Shown here: one piece after another, positions 1 through 7,591 of the stretch | Numbering within the stretch: the stretch's first letter is position 1 | Layout of the letters: each line of letters starts with the position of its first letter | From: Bradyrhizobium sp. CB82 | Lineage (GTDB): Bacteria; Pseudomonadota; Alphaproteobacteria; Rhizobiales; Xanthobacteraceae | Length of the DNA: 64,000 nucleotides | Reading direction: 5' to 3' | Assembly (NCBI RefSeq): GCF_029714405.1 | Contig: NZ_CP121650.1 | Span: forward strand, 2,237,001 to 2,301,000 | Notes under the pieces: model-generated | Databases searched by the model: none | What the model was told of the DNA's origin: nothing | Seen by the model: only the letters and a program-made list of their open reading frames with translations | Program-made: the position numbers and the translations under genes

Positions 1-723
1 TTGCATGATCCCCAGTGTTGACAACGGGATGCGGCGAGCTCCCGCCGCGAACAGCAACAGTGGTATTGCCGTCACGGGACCGGCTGCGGCCAGCAGCAGC
101 TGCATGCCGGCATGCACGCTGCCGAAATGGCTATCGCCGTGCGCTGCGAGCCATAGCAAATAGAGAAACGCGGCGGGAAAGAGCAGCATGATTTCCAATG
201 CGAGCCCCTCGAGTGGGCCGAGCTGCGCGGTCTTACGCAACAGGCCATATGCACCGAACGTGACTGCGAGCACGAGGCTGATCCATGGCAGCGTACTATT
301 TTCCCACGTAAGCCATAGGACGCCCGCTACTGCGATGGCGATCGCCCCCCACTGCAGACCCCGCAGACGCTCGTGTAGGAACGCAAGCCCGAATAGCACG
401 CTGACGAGCGGATTGATGAAATATCCGAGGCTAGCCTCGACGATGCGGCCGGTGTTGACCGCCCAGATATATAGGCCCCAATTTGCAGACAGCAGTGCAG
501 CGCATGCTCCGAAGCGCACCAAGTTGCTTGGCTCGCGAAGCGCTGTGACGAACCAACGACTGTCACGACGTACCGCAAGCGCTACGGCTACGAATAAAAG
601 TGACCATACCATCCGGTGCGCAAGCACTTCGAGGGGCGGGATAACCTCCAGCAATCTGAAATAGAATGGGAAAAGCCCCCAGATCGTGAAAGCAATCAGC
701 GCGTAAATGAATCCCAAATTCAT
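1..723 (-). CDS. rarD: EamA/RarD-type permease, truncated at the window edge
   Basis: Reading the minus strand from an ATG at 723 gives 241 uninterrupted codons that run off the left edge, so the C-terminus is missing. The protein starts MNLGFIYALIAFTIWGLFP and has the RarD-type run of hydrophobic helices, with IVEASLGYFINPL and a conserved LGLEWGA-like segment (GLQWGAIAIAVAGVLWL). RarD proteins are 10-helix transporters of the drug/metabolite superfamily in the inner membrane; the substrate is usually unknown. The gene lies 45 bp downstream of the aldo/keto reductase on the same strand and may be its last operon member. Family call is confident, function is not. Confidence 0.85.
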   Translation of the reverse strand, partial: MNLGFIYALIAFTIWGLFPFYFRLLEVIPPLEVLAHRMVWSLLFVAVALAVRRDSRWFVTALREPSNLVRFGACAALLSANWGLYIWAVNTGRIVEASLGYFINPLVSVLFGLAFLHERLRGLQWGAIAIAVAGVLWLTWENSTLPWISLVLAVTFGAYGLLRKTAQLGPLEGLALEIMLLFPAAFLYLLWLAAHGDSHFGSVHAGMQLLLAAAGPVTAIPLLLFAAGARRIPLSTLGIMQ

Positions 724-768
724 TGTACCCAACTGCCAGATCGCTGCCGAGGCCGCTCGGGACGCAGA

Positions 769-1602
769 TCAGACCGGCGGGTCCCATTGTGGTGCGTACT
801 CCGGACTAACCACCCGCTGGTCTTTCGGCAAGGAAGCAATCAATGCGCGATCCTCATCGTCGAGTTGCACATTAAACGATGCCAAGTTGCTTAACTGGTT
901 TGTCTTACTGCTGGCTCTGGGAATGGCGGCAACATTCGGTTGATCGAGCAGCCATTTGAGTGCCACCTGGGTCGGAAGCACCCCATGCTTCTCGGCGATG
1001 CGAACAAGCTCCGGTATTTGGGGCGCTTTGCTACGCATGAGTGGACTGTAAGCAGTCAATGCCATGTCGTGTTTACGGGCGAATTGAAGCAAGTTTCTCT
1101 GGCCCAATGTGACGTGATACTCGACCTGTATGGCGGCCAAGGGAGCACCCATCCCCTCAACAACCTGGCGCAGCAGTGGCAAGGGAAAGTTTGCTACGCC
1201 AATGTTGCGCGCCCGCCCCTGCTCTTTGAGCGAGATTAGCGTCTCGATCGTGCGCGCCATGTCCCAGTCTTTTGCCGGCCAGTGAATCAGAAACAGATCC
1301 ACGTAATCGCTCTGCAACGCGCGGAGCGTATTGTCAAATGACTGACGCATGTCTGTGGGGGCCAACTTGTCCCACCAGACCTTGCTTGTCACATGGATAT
1401 CTTCGCGCGGCACGCCGGATTCGACGAGCGCTCGACCTACCGCATCTTCGTTTTTGTAAGCCGCCGCGGTATCCACGTGACGGTATCCAACTTCCAGTGC
1501 CTGAAGCACGGCCCTGGTGCAGTCCTCGCCTACCATAGGCCACGTACCCAAGCCGAGTTTCGGCATGTTCAGCTGGCGGGAATTGATGACAACATTCTTC
1601 AT
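769..1602 (-). CDS. aldo/keto reductase
   Basis: This 277-residue protein is a single-domain (alpha/beta)8 NADPH-dependent reductase of carbonyl compounds, cytoplasmic. The AKR tetrad is complete: Asp44 and Tyr49 in GYRHVDTAAAYKNE, Lys74 in VTSKVWW and His107 in LFLIHWP. The C-terminal cofactor segment AAIPRASSKTNQLSN is also present. I start at the ATG at 1602, which has GGAAAG seven bases upstream, rather than the in-frame GTG at 1617. It lies 28 bp downstream of the flavoprotein gene, so the two are probably co-transcribed. The substrate cannot be told from sequence; the neighbourhood suggests a sugar, polyol or quinate-like ketone. Confidence 0.88.
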   Translation of the reverse strand: MKNVVINSRQLNMPKLGLGTWPMVGEDCTRAVLQALEVGYRHVDTAAAYKNEDAVGRALVESGVPREDIHVTSKVWWDKLAPTDMRQSFDNTLRALQSDYVDLFLIHWPAKDWDMARTIETLISLKEQGRARNIGVANFPLPLLRQVVEGMGAPLAAIQVEYHVTLGQRNLLQFARKHDMALTAYSPLMRSKAPQIPELVRIAEKHGVLPTQVALKWLLDQPNVAAIPRASSKTNQLSNLASFNVQLDDEDRALIASLPKDQRVVSPEYAPQWDPPV

Positions 1603-1630
1603 GTTTGGTCTTTCCACTTCGCGATTGAGA

Positions 1631-3388
1631 TCAAACTGGGCTGTAGGCGGACGCGTTTTCCTCAGCGGCGCAAGCGCCCTGCGGCGTCACCTTCGTCTTG
1701 GAGAGCGCAACGCCAGCGAGATATCCAAACGTCATCGCCGGACCGAGCGTTATCCCGCCGCTCGGATAGAAGCCACCCATCATGCTGGCGCTGTCGTTAC
1801 CTACTGCGTAGAGGCCGGGAATGGCGCAGTTATTCTCGTCTAGCACCCGCGCATCGGTGTCGGTCGCCAATCCGGCGAACGTGCCAAGGCTGCCGGGCAA
1901 CAATTTGACCGTGTAATAGGGGCCCTTTTCGATCGCGGCAAGACACGGGTTCGGCTGATGTTCGGCATCGCCCAGCGCTCGGTTGTACGGTGTCGAGCCC
2001 TTGTGGAACAGGGGATCAGTTCCTTCCCTGGCGTGCTTGTTGTAGGTTTCCACCGTGCTCTTCAGCGCCTCCGGGTCGATGCCGCATTTCGTCGCCAGTT
2101 CACCCAGAGTAGCCGCCTGTACGAGATATCCCGAGCGCCGATATGGGCCGACTGGAAACGGAAATGGCTTGGAGAAGCCGAGGCCGTATCGCCGCTGAAA
2201 ACGATGATCGCAGATCAGCCAAGCGCAGACCTCTTCGCCGTCACGCGTGGCGGCCAGCAGTGCGGATGTGAAGTCTCGATATGACTCGGCTTCATTGACA
2301 AAACGTCTGCCGGCGCGCGTCACCGCAATCACGCCAGGCTTTGCGCGGTCGATCAAATGCGGAAAGACGATATCCGCGCCGCCCCTGCGTTGAGGAACCA
2401 ACGAGACGGGTGTCCATGCGGCGGGAGCGTCAAGAGTGTTGTTGAAGCGACCGCCTACGGACTCCCCAAGGCGTATGCCGTCTCCGGTATTTGTGCGTGG
2501 GGCCGCAGACCAATGGTCAAGCCCAGACGGCGTATAGGCGAAGGTCCGAGCCCTTCTTTCTACGTCATGTGGATAGCCACCGCAGGCGAGCACAACACCG
2601 CGCCTCGCATGCACCTCATACTCGCTACCGGCGACTACTACGGTTGCTCCTGTCACACGGCGGCCATCCCTCAGCAAGGCAACACCGCGGGCACGAGTGC
2701 GCAGGTCGACCCCGCGATTAACCGCCGATTTCAGCAGCCGGGCCACCAGTGCATTGCCGTTGACGAGGTGCATCGAACGTCCGTACCGAAGCTTATGCCA
2801 AGCAAATGCAAGCAGTCGACGGGTCACGTAGAGGGCAGAACTCATCGAGCGCGTCGCTCGATAAAAGTGCGTGATGTCTTGCCCAGCCGCAATCCCCATG
2901 CCCTTGATCGTAATAACCGATAAAGGCTCACGCAGTTTGTCGATCAACGGGCCAAGTTCACGCGCGTCGAACGGCATGGCACAGACCGCGCGCCCCTCTG
3001 TCGCCGCACCAGGCGTGGTGTGGAAATCCGGAATGCGGTTGCCATCAATGAAACGAAGCGAGGTGTGACGTTCGAAGAAGTCGACCATTTCAGGACCACG
3101 TTCAAGGAGCGTGTTTGCCTTGGCTGCATCGAATTGCGCTCCCAATTCGCTTTTCAGGTACGTGAGTGGCGCATCGATCTCCTCCCGGATGCCTGCTCGC
3201 GTGGCTAGCGGATTGCGAGGAATCCACATCCAGCCCCCCGACCAGGCACTTGTGCCGCCGAAGACGTCTTCCTTCTCCATAACTATCACGTGCAGGCCAT
3301 ACGTCGCGGCCGTCACCGCCGCCGACAAGCCGCCTGCGCCGGAGCCAAGCACCAGCACATCACACTCGAGCATCCGTTCATGGCGCAT
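1631..3388 (-). CDS. FAD-dependent oxidoreductase, fumarate reductase/3-ketosteroid dehydrogenase-like
   Basis: A 585-residue flavoprotein of the FAD_binding_2 family. The N-terminal dinucleotide fold has VLVLGSGAGGLSAAV and the FAD-ribose acidic residue in VIVMEKED, followed by the family signature GGTSAWSGG. Near the C-terminus GLYAVGNDSASMMGGFYPSGG and ITLGPAMTFGYLA close the FAD site. This architecture is shared by fumarate reductases, urocanate reductases and 3-ketosteroid delta-1-dehydrogenases; the length and the SAWSGGWMWIP segment fit the steroid-dehydrogenase-like branch best. There is no signal peptide, heme or FMN domain. The ATG at 3388 is preferred over GTG 3397 because AGAGAG lies seven bases before it. 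Substrate unknown. Confidence 0.8.
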   Translation of the reverse strand: MRHERMLECDVLVLGSGAGGLSAAVTAATYGLHVIVMEKEDVFGGTSAWSGGWMWIPRNPLATRAGIREEIDAPLTYLKSELGAQFDAAKANTLLERGPEMVDFFERHTSLRFIDGNRIPDFHTTPGAATEGRAVCAMPFDARELGPLIDKLREPLSVITIKGMGIAAGQDITHFYRATRSMSSALYVTRRLLAFAWHKLRYGRSMHLVNGNALVARLLKSAVNRGVDLRTRARGVALLRDGRRVTGATVVVAGSEYEVHARRGVVLACGGYPHDVERRARTFAYTPSGLDHWSAAPRTNTGDGIRLGESVGGRFNNTLDAPAAWTPVSLVPQRRGGADIVFPHLIDRAKPGVIAVTRAGRRFVNEAESYRDFTSALLAATRDGEEVCAWLICDHRFQRRYGLGFSKPFPFPVGPYRRSGYLVQAATLGELATKCGIDPEALKSTVETYNKHAREGTDPLFHKGSTPYNRALGDAEHQPNPCLAAIEKGPYYTVKLLPGSLGTFAGLATDTDARVLDENNCAIPGLYAVGNDSASMMGGFYPSGGITLGPAMTFGYLAGVALSKTKVTPQGACAAEENASAYSPV

Positions 3389-3541
3389 TCGTTGCACTCT
3401 CTACTGCCTTGACGTCACTTTGAATTGCTGAGGCACCATCGTACCCTTGCCATTGTCATGATGCACGGTGAGATGCTCGCGGGCAGTTCGTTTCCGATTG
3501 CGCATGCAGCAACATGATTGATCTCGGCAGCGAGAGTTGCA

Positions 3542-4390
3542 CTAACGTCTTGCAGGCTGGTTGAAATGACGGTTGGACAGCCGATCGTCTTCCAGATGCA
3601 ACTTGGTTTCATCTAACGCTCGGCGAACATATTCACGAAATCCGACCTTCTTTACGGATGGCTCGCTGGGTATCTCAAGCGAATAGACAATGCCCTCTGG
3701 TAGACAAGCGAGGATGCTTTTTATGTCTATTCCTCCTTCACCGGGAACAAGTCTTTCGCACCGTGCCGTATAGATAGCTTCTTCTGGATCAGATGGATGA
3801 TCTGCTGGAGCGTCGCAAACCTGAATCCATCCGAACCATTCGGGCGGGAGCGCCCTCAGAAAAGTCAGATCGGAGCAAGAACGGTCAAAGTGCAGCACGT
3901 CGAGCAGAATGCTGGCGTTAGGACGATCAACCTCGCGTACGATGCGAGCGGCCTCGACCAGACTCGGTGTCTCCGTCCACGAGACAAACTCAAGACTGAC
4001 ATTGAGATTGAGTGGCTTGGCCATGTCACATAACGCCCCGAACCGGTCAACCGCGCGACTTTTTTCGGGATCGGGCAACTGGGCAAGGACGCGCCGGGCT
4101 CCGAGTTCAGCGCCGGCTTCCAGAAACGCCCGGTAGTGCAGGTGATCACGCAAGGGATCCATTCGCGCCGCCTCGATGTCCCAAACCTCTATTCCGGACC
4201 TTGCGAGGCTCGCCTTGGTTTCTCTCATAAGCATTCGATCATTGACCAGATCGTACAATGGCTCCTCTGGTGTCGTCCGGTTGAGCCGCAGGCCCACATA
4301 TTCGTAACCAGCATCGCTTGCTGCTTCGATCAACTGAGGTGGAGGGAGTCCTAGAGCCGTCAGGTGTGCTACTGAATACGGATTTCTCAT
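3542..4390 (-). CDS. sugar phosphate isomerase/epimerase-like TIM barrel protein
   Basis: A 282-residue AP-endonuclease-2-type TIM barrel of the family that includes IolE, IolI and dehydroshikimate dehydratases. Metal-site elements are visible in order: LEFVSW, ILLDVLHFDRS, WIQVCDAPAD, PGEGGIDI and YSLEIPSEP, consistent with a mononuclear divalent-metal site made of Glu, Asp, His and Glu. GGGGAAAG sits five bases before the ATG. It is the first gene of a minus-strand set that continues after 153 bp with the flavoprotein and the reductase. Together they resemble a small catabolic operon for a cyclic polyol or sugar acid, but no enzyme here fixes the substrate. Confidence 0.75.
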   Translation of the reverse strand: MRNPYSVAHLTALGLPPPQLIEAASDAGYEYVGLRLNRTTPEEPLYDLVNDRMLMRETKASLARSGIEVWDIEAARMDPLRDHLHYRAFLEAGAELGARRVLAQLPDPEKSRAVDRFGALCDMAKPLNLNVSLEFVSWTETPSLVEAARIVREVDRPNASILLDVLHFDRSCSDLTFLRALPPEWFGWIQVCDAPADHPSDPEEAIYTARCERLVPGEGGIDIKSILACLPEGIVYSLEIPSEPSVKKVGFREYVRRALDETKLHLEDDRLSNRHFNQPARR

Positions 4391-5228
4391 GATGACTTTC
4401 CCCGGAGAGTAGCCTGACCATGCCGCAGGTCATGCTCGCTCCTCGCCATGTCAAGCAAATCGATCGTGGTCATGGCCCATCGATATGCCCGACTCTCACG
4501 TCTGCAACAGCAACCAGAATTGCGGTCGCAGCGCACGTCATGTGATCGGAGTTTGTTCGTGATCGTCACACGAAAGCGACTGCCAGCTGCTCGCTTCTGG
4601 ATATTGCCGGCAAAGTTCGCGCCAAACTATTGGGATTGCAGGCGCACAGCCGCGGGAAACGATCATCTCATAAGCCGCTTAATAGATCTTCGATCATCCG
4701 ACGACTCGAAGGAAATCAGAAATGCAGCCAAACCGTGCGACAATCCTCTCCGTCGTCCCCCCGAAACCGGTGGCCCCGACAACAAGGATCACGAGTAAGG
4801 ACGGTCATGCTGCAATATCCCACATTTCGATGGCCAATCGGCTAACTTTAGCGATCGTCCATCAGTCCTTCCTGCGCCCACCACCGGCTTTCACTGTCAT
4901 TTCCTTTCTCATGAGTGAGGCGACGTAGGGCATTCGCCGACATCTCCTGACGATCACCAGCGTTCCCATCAATTGCGCCCTGGAGAAGGGTGACCTTCGT
5001 GCGATGTTCTAAACAAGTCAGTTGCATTCTCTCGGCTTGTTCCTTGTTTGGTTTTGTCCAACCTTACGGCACGCGCTTTCTTCTCTTTTGTTGCTGTCAC
5101 TTTATAGCGAAGCTCGCGATGTATGCAACTTATACTTGTGCATGTAGATATGCAAGTTTGACATGTATGAATGAAGTGTCATTCGGCCTGCGATATTGGC
5201 TCTGGAATCACTTTTGATGCAGTTTGAG
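4391..5228. other. low-coding intergenic stretch at the start of a gene graveyard
   Basis: No intact gene can be read here on either strand. The only recognisable coding trace is a Rossmann-fold remnant at 4694-4792 on the minus strand. The part from about 5030 to 5220 is clearly more AT-rich than the rest of the window. It has repeated TATGCAA words (two copies between 5110 and 5160) and an inverted repeat TGACA-N13-TGTCA at 5159-5181, which look like regulator half-sites in an old promoter. Confidence 0.5.
4694..4792 (-). pseudogene. remnant of a Rossmann-fold (saccharopine dehydrogenase/NmrA-like) N-terminus
   Basis: From a GTG at 4792 the minus strand encodes 32 residues beginning VILVVGATGFGGTTERIVAR before a stop at 4694-4696. 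The GATGFGG glycine motif is the nucleotide-binding turn of NAD(P)-dependent saccharopine-dehydrogenase-like or NmrA-like proteins, which continue for about 300 more residues. Nothing downstream continues the fold, so this is read as a decayed 5' end. The match is short and could be chance. Confidence 0.3.
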
Positions 5229-5393
5229 CCTCGCCGGTGCTGATCAACGACCGTCTGCTCACCGAGACTAAGCGCAACTTGCCTATTCCGACATGACCGT
5301 GAACCAGATCGGCGGGCGCACCGGAATATGACCCGGCCTATTTCAACCGATTCCTCTCGCGCAACGTCGGCGTGCCGCCCGGCTGCTTCCGCT
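5229..5393 (+). pseudogene. AraC-family regulator remnant (C-terminal helix-turn-helix), frameshifted
   Basis: Three overlapping frames together rebuild the second half of an AraC/XylS DNA-binding domain. The first gives LINDRLLTETKRNL, the next YSDMTVNQIGGRTG, and the third YDPAYFNRFLSRNVGVPPG, matching the family pattern of a core helix followed by DPAYFxRFFxRxxGxxPxxFR. At least two single-base indels, near 5280 and near 5325, separate the pieces, and no sensor domain precedes them. The closest style is PobR-like regulators of aromatic catabolism, but that is an inference. It is one of several decayed genes between 4.4 and 6.7 kb. Confidence 0.55.
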
Positions 5394-5528
5394 GTCGGCG
5401 GTGGCGACGCTGACGGCACCTAGTCGCCGCTTGCGATCTCTCACCAGGCGCAATTCCGGCCGTATCGCTCAGCTTCAACCTCGGGCCGGGACAGGCAACA
5501 GGCCCACGGAAGCAGGGGGGCATCTCAC

Positions 5529-5645
5529 CCTGTTTGGATGGCCCTCGGCGATCCCGGCGAGAACGTCCGTCAGGTAGGCGAGCGGATCGACGTCGTTTAG
5601 CTTCCAGGTTTCGATAGGAGAGGCGATGATGGCCCATATGCGCTC
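5529..5645 (-). pseudogene. IS66-family transposase C-terminal remnant
   Basis: The minus strand encodes ERIWAIIASPIETWKLND followed by VDPLAYLTDVLAGIAEGHP, the conserved end of IS66 TnpC transposases (lineage pattern CKLNgVDPxAYLxDVLxRIxxGHP). Sequence on both sides does not continue the transposase, so only about 40 codons survive. It marks a past insertion that probably caused the loss of the 5' end of the adjacent Rieske oxygenase gene. Confidence 0.6.
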
Positions 5646-5837
5646 CGTGGCGAGCCTCGCACGGCGGCGCTCAAGCGTTCGCTGCGGAAAGGTTGCCGTA
5701 GCCGGGAGGGAGAGATCGAAAAAGTGAAGCGCCGTACCGCTTCGACTCTCACGCCGCAGCGGCATCATACTTGAGTCAGCAGAAGTTCAGAGAATTGCGG
5801 CGACTCAATGCCGGTTAGCTCCTCGGCTTCAGGGGAA

Positions 5838-6450
5838 GTTCTCCCGGAGAGAGATCAGAGCGTTCCACAACACGTGTCGCCCATCGCGGTAGCAGAATCT
5901 GCTCGACCGAAAGAGGCACGAAAGCCAGGCTGGTATGTCCATATCACCAGTGGACCTACGATCTCGACGGCGAGCTGCTCTTCGCGCGCCATATGGCCGA
6001 CGATTTCGACCGCACCACCCACTCGCTGAAGCCTGTCGCCTGCCAGGCGATAGCTGGTTACATCTTCATCTGCCTGGCTGATGAGCCGGCGGACCTGCAG
6101 CCGTTTCGCAGTTTGATGGAGCCGTATTTCGCTCCTCACCGCCTGGTCGACGCGAAGGTCGCCCATGAACCGACCATCATCGAAAAGGGCAACTGGAAGC
6201 TCGTATGGGAGAACAATCGCGAGTGCTATCATTGCGTCGCCAATCATCCTGAGCTTTGCAAGACCTATCCTGAAGCTCCCAATGTTACCGGTATCTCCGG
6301 CGGCGAAATCGCCCCCGAGATGGTTGAGCATTGGACCAAATGCGAGGCGGCGGGCTTGCCGGCGCGCTTCCGGATCGATGCCAACGGTCAGTTCCGAGCG
6401 CTGCGGGCGCCGCTGTTGCGCGACGACGCCGATGATGTCGATGCTGCGAT
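5838..6450 (+). pseudogene. Rieske-type ring-hydroxylating/demethylating oxygenase alpha subunit, degraded
   Basis: This piece encodes the central part of a GbcA/stachydrine-demethylase-like oxygenase. The Rieske ligands are split by a one-base insertion in the CCC at 5879-5881: before it REIRAFHNTCR gives the first Cys, after it AHRGSRICSTERGTKARL and VCPYHQWTYDLDGE give the first His and the second Cys-His pair. The catalytic-domain motif WKLVWENNRECYHC then NHPELCKTYPEAP is intact in frame. The N-terminal residues and the entire C-terminal third are missing; near 6440 the reading frame runs into a fragment of a different gene. It is inactive as it stands. Confidence 0.75.
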
Positions 6451-6461
6451 GGTTTTCGGAC

Positions 6462-6720
6462 TCTGCGCCAGGTACGGATGTTGCTTTCGTCAACTGCGCA
6501 CGCCGGCCGCAGGATATCATTTTCCGCAGGGAGCTCGAACTCCTCGGAAGCCGCATGCCGGCCTTGTCGCTGAGTTTCATCGTGAAAGAGCGATCGCATT
6601 GCGAGAGCTGGTCCGGCCACATCGGACGCATCGATGCGAGTCGCTTTCCTTTGCTGTCTCCGGAGCCCCGTCTTCATTGCATGTTGCTCCACCCGCCAGT
6701 GGGCCACTATATTTCGTGTC
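6462..6720 (+). pseudogene. fragment of an NAD(P)H:ferredoxin oxidoreductase partner (GbcB/HpbC-like)
   Basis: In the frame beginning at 6462 the translation includes TDVAFVNCARRPQDIIFRRE, then MPALSLSFIVKERSHCESW and SGHIGRIDASRF. These are the NAD-binding core motifs of flavin/2Fe-2S reductases that feed electrons to Rieske demethylases (pattern FVHxARTPxDIIFRxEL and WSGHxGRID). It lacks the FMN domain, the rest of the NAD domain and the plant-type ferredoxin domain. It directly abuts the oxygenase fragment, so a deletion has fused remnants of the two components. The intact GntR gene starts inside its decayed tail. Confidence 0.6.
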
Positions 6721-6736
6721 GACAAGAGGGTGCTGC

Positions 6737-7441
6737 ATGATCGACAGGACGATCGTTCCTTCAACCGACCGTAAACGCGGTGAAGGGGTTAAATTGGTTT
6801 ACGACATCCTACGCGACGAGATTCTGGATCTCATCCTGCCGCCCGGCAGCCCGATCGACGAGGTCCAGTTGGCGGAACGGCTTTCAATGTCGCGCACGCC
6901 GATCCGCGAAGCGCTCGTGCGGTTGGCCGGTGAGGGGCTGGTCACCGCGCTGCCAAATCGCTCGACGATCGTGTCGAACATCGACTTCCTCAACCTCCAC
7001 ACTTTCTTCGACGCGCTCACGCTGATGTATCGCGTGACAACACGGCTGGCCGCCGAGTGTCGTACGGAAGCGGACCTTGAAGTCATTCGCGCGCGTCAGG
7101 CCGAGTTCACCCGTGCCGTGGACGCGCACGATGCGCTCGCCATGATCGCCACGAATCGCAATTTTCACGCGGCCATCGCTGAGGCGGGGCGCAATCCCTA
7201 TTACATCAGTCTTTTCGGCCGGCTTCTCGATGAAGGCCGGCGAATCCTGCGCATATACTACTCGTCGTTCGACGATCAACTGCCCCGCCGCTACGTGCTC
7301 GAGCACGAGGATATCATCGCTGCGATCGACGCCCGCGACGTTGAGAAGGCGGACCAGTTGGCCTCCGCCCATGCCGACCAGATTGTTCGGCACATTCAGG
7401 AGATGATCGGACGCGACCGCCGACAGCGCATCGCGCTGTAA
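6737..7441 (+). CDS. GntR-family (FCD) regulator of the hydroxyproline cluster
   Basis: A 234-residue regulator with a winged helix at residues about 12-80 (QLAERLSMSRTPIREALVRL, then GEGLVTALPNRSTIV) and a C-terminal all-helical FCD ligand domain whose metal-site histidines appear in NFHAAIAE, EHEDIIAAI and ASAHADQIVRH. FCD proteins usually bind an organic acid or amino acid and release DNA. The ATG at 6737 has AGAGGG upstream; a longer in-frame reading from 5993 merely crosses the decayed oxygenase. It lies 150 bp before the deaminase gene on the same strand, a position equivalent to HypR regulators of 4-hydroxyproline catabolism, which is the likely role. Confidence 0.85.
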   Translation: MIDRTIVPSTDRKRGEGVKLVYDILRDEILDLILPPGSPIDEVQLAERLSMSRTPIREALVRLAGEGLVTALPNRSTIVSNIDFLNLHTFFDALTLMYRVTTRLAAECRTEADLEVIRARQAEFTRAVDAHDALAMIATNRNFHAAIAEAGRNPYYISLFGRLLDEGRRILRIYYSSFDDQLPRRYVLEHEDIIAAIDARDVEKADQLASAHADQIVRHIQEMIGRDRRQRIAL

Positions 7442-7547
7442 GTTATTCCCAAAGCTCAACAATTCACCCACTGTCGTCTCGCGTGTGCGCGCGTGCATTC
7501 TTGATGTCGACAAATAAAATACAAGTGATATGCTCGGGGCAAAATTG

Positions 7548-7564
7548 CCGGACCCGCGGTCCGG
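7548..7564 (+). promoter_or_regulatory. short hairpin/operator-like palindrome before the hydroxyproline genes
   Basis: CCGGACC-CGC-GGTCCGG is a perfect 7-bp inverted repeat with a 3-base loop, 27 bases upstream of the deaminase ATG and just before its AAGGAG ribosome-binding site. It could be an operator for the neighbouring GntR protein or an mRNA hairpin. No strong sigma-70 promoter was visible around it. Confidence 0.35.
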
Positions 7565-7591
7565 AAAAACGGCAAACCAAGGAGATTTCAA

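Noticed and set aside
5993..7441. A 482-codon open frame that looks like an oxygenase-GntR fusion
   Set aside because: It only joins a decayed Rieske fragment and out-of-frame reductase debris to a normal GntR gene with its own ATG and ribosome-binding site at 6737.
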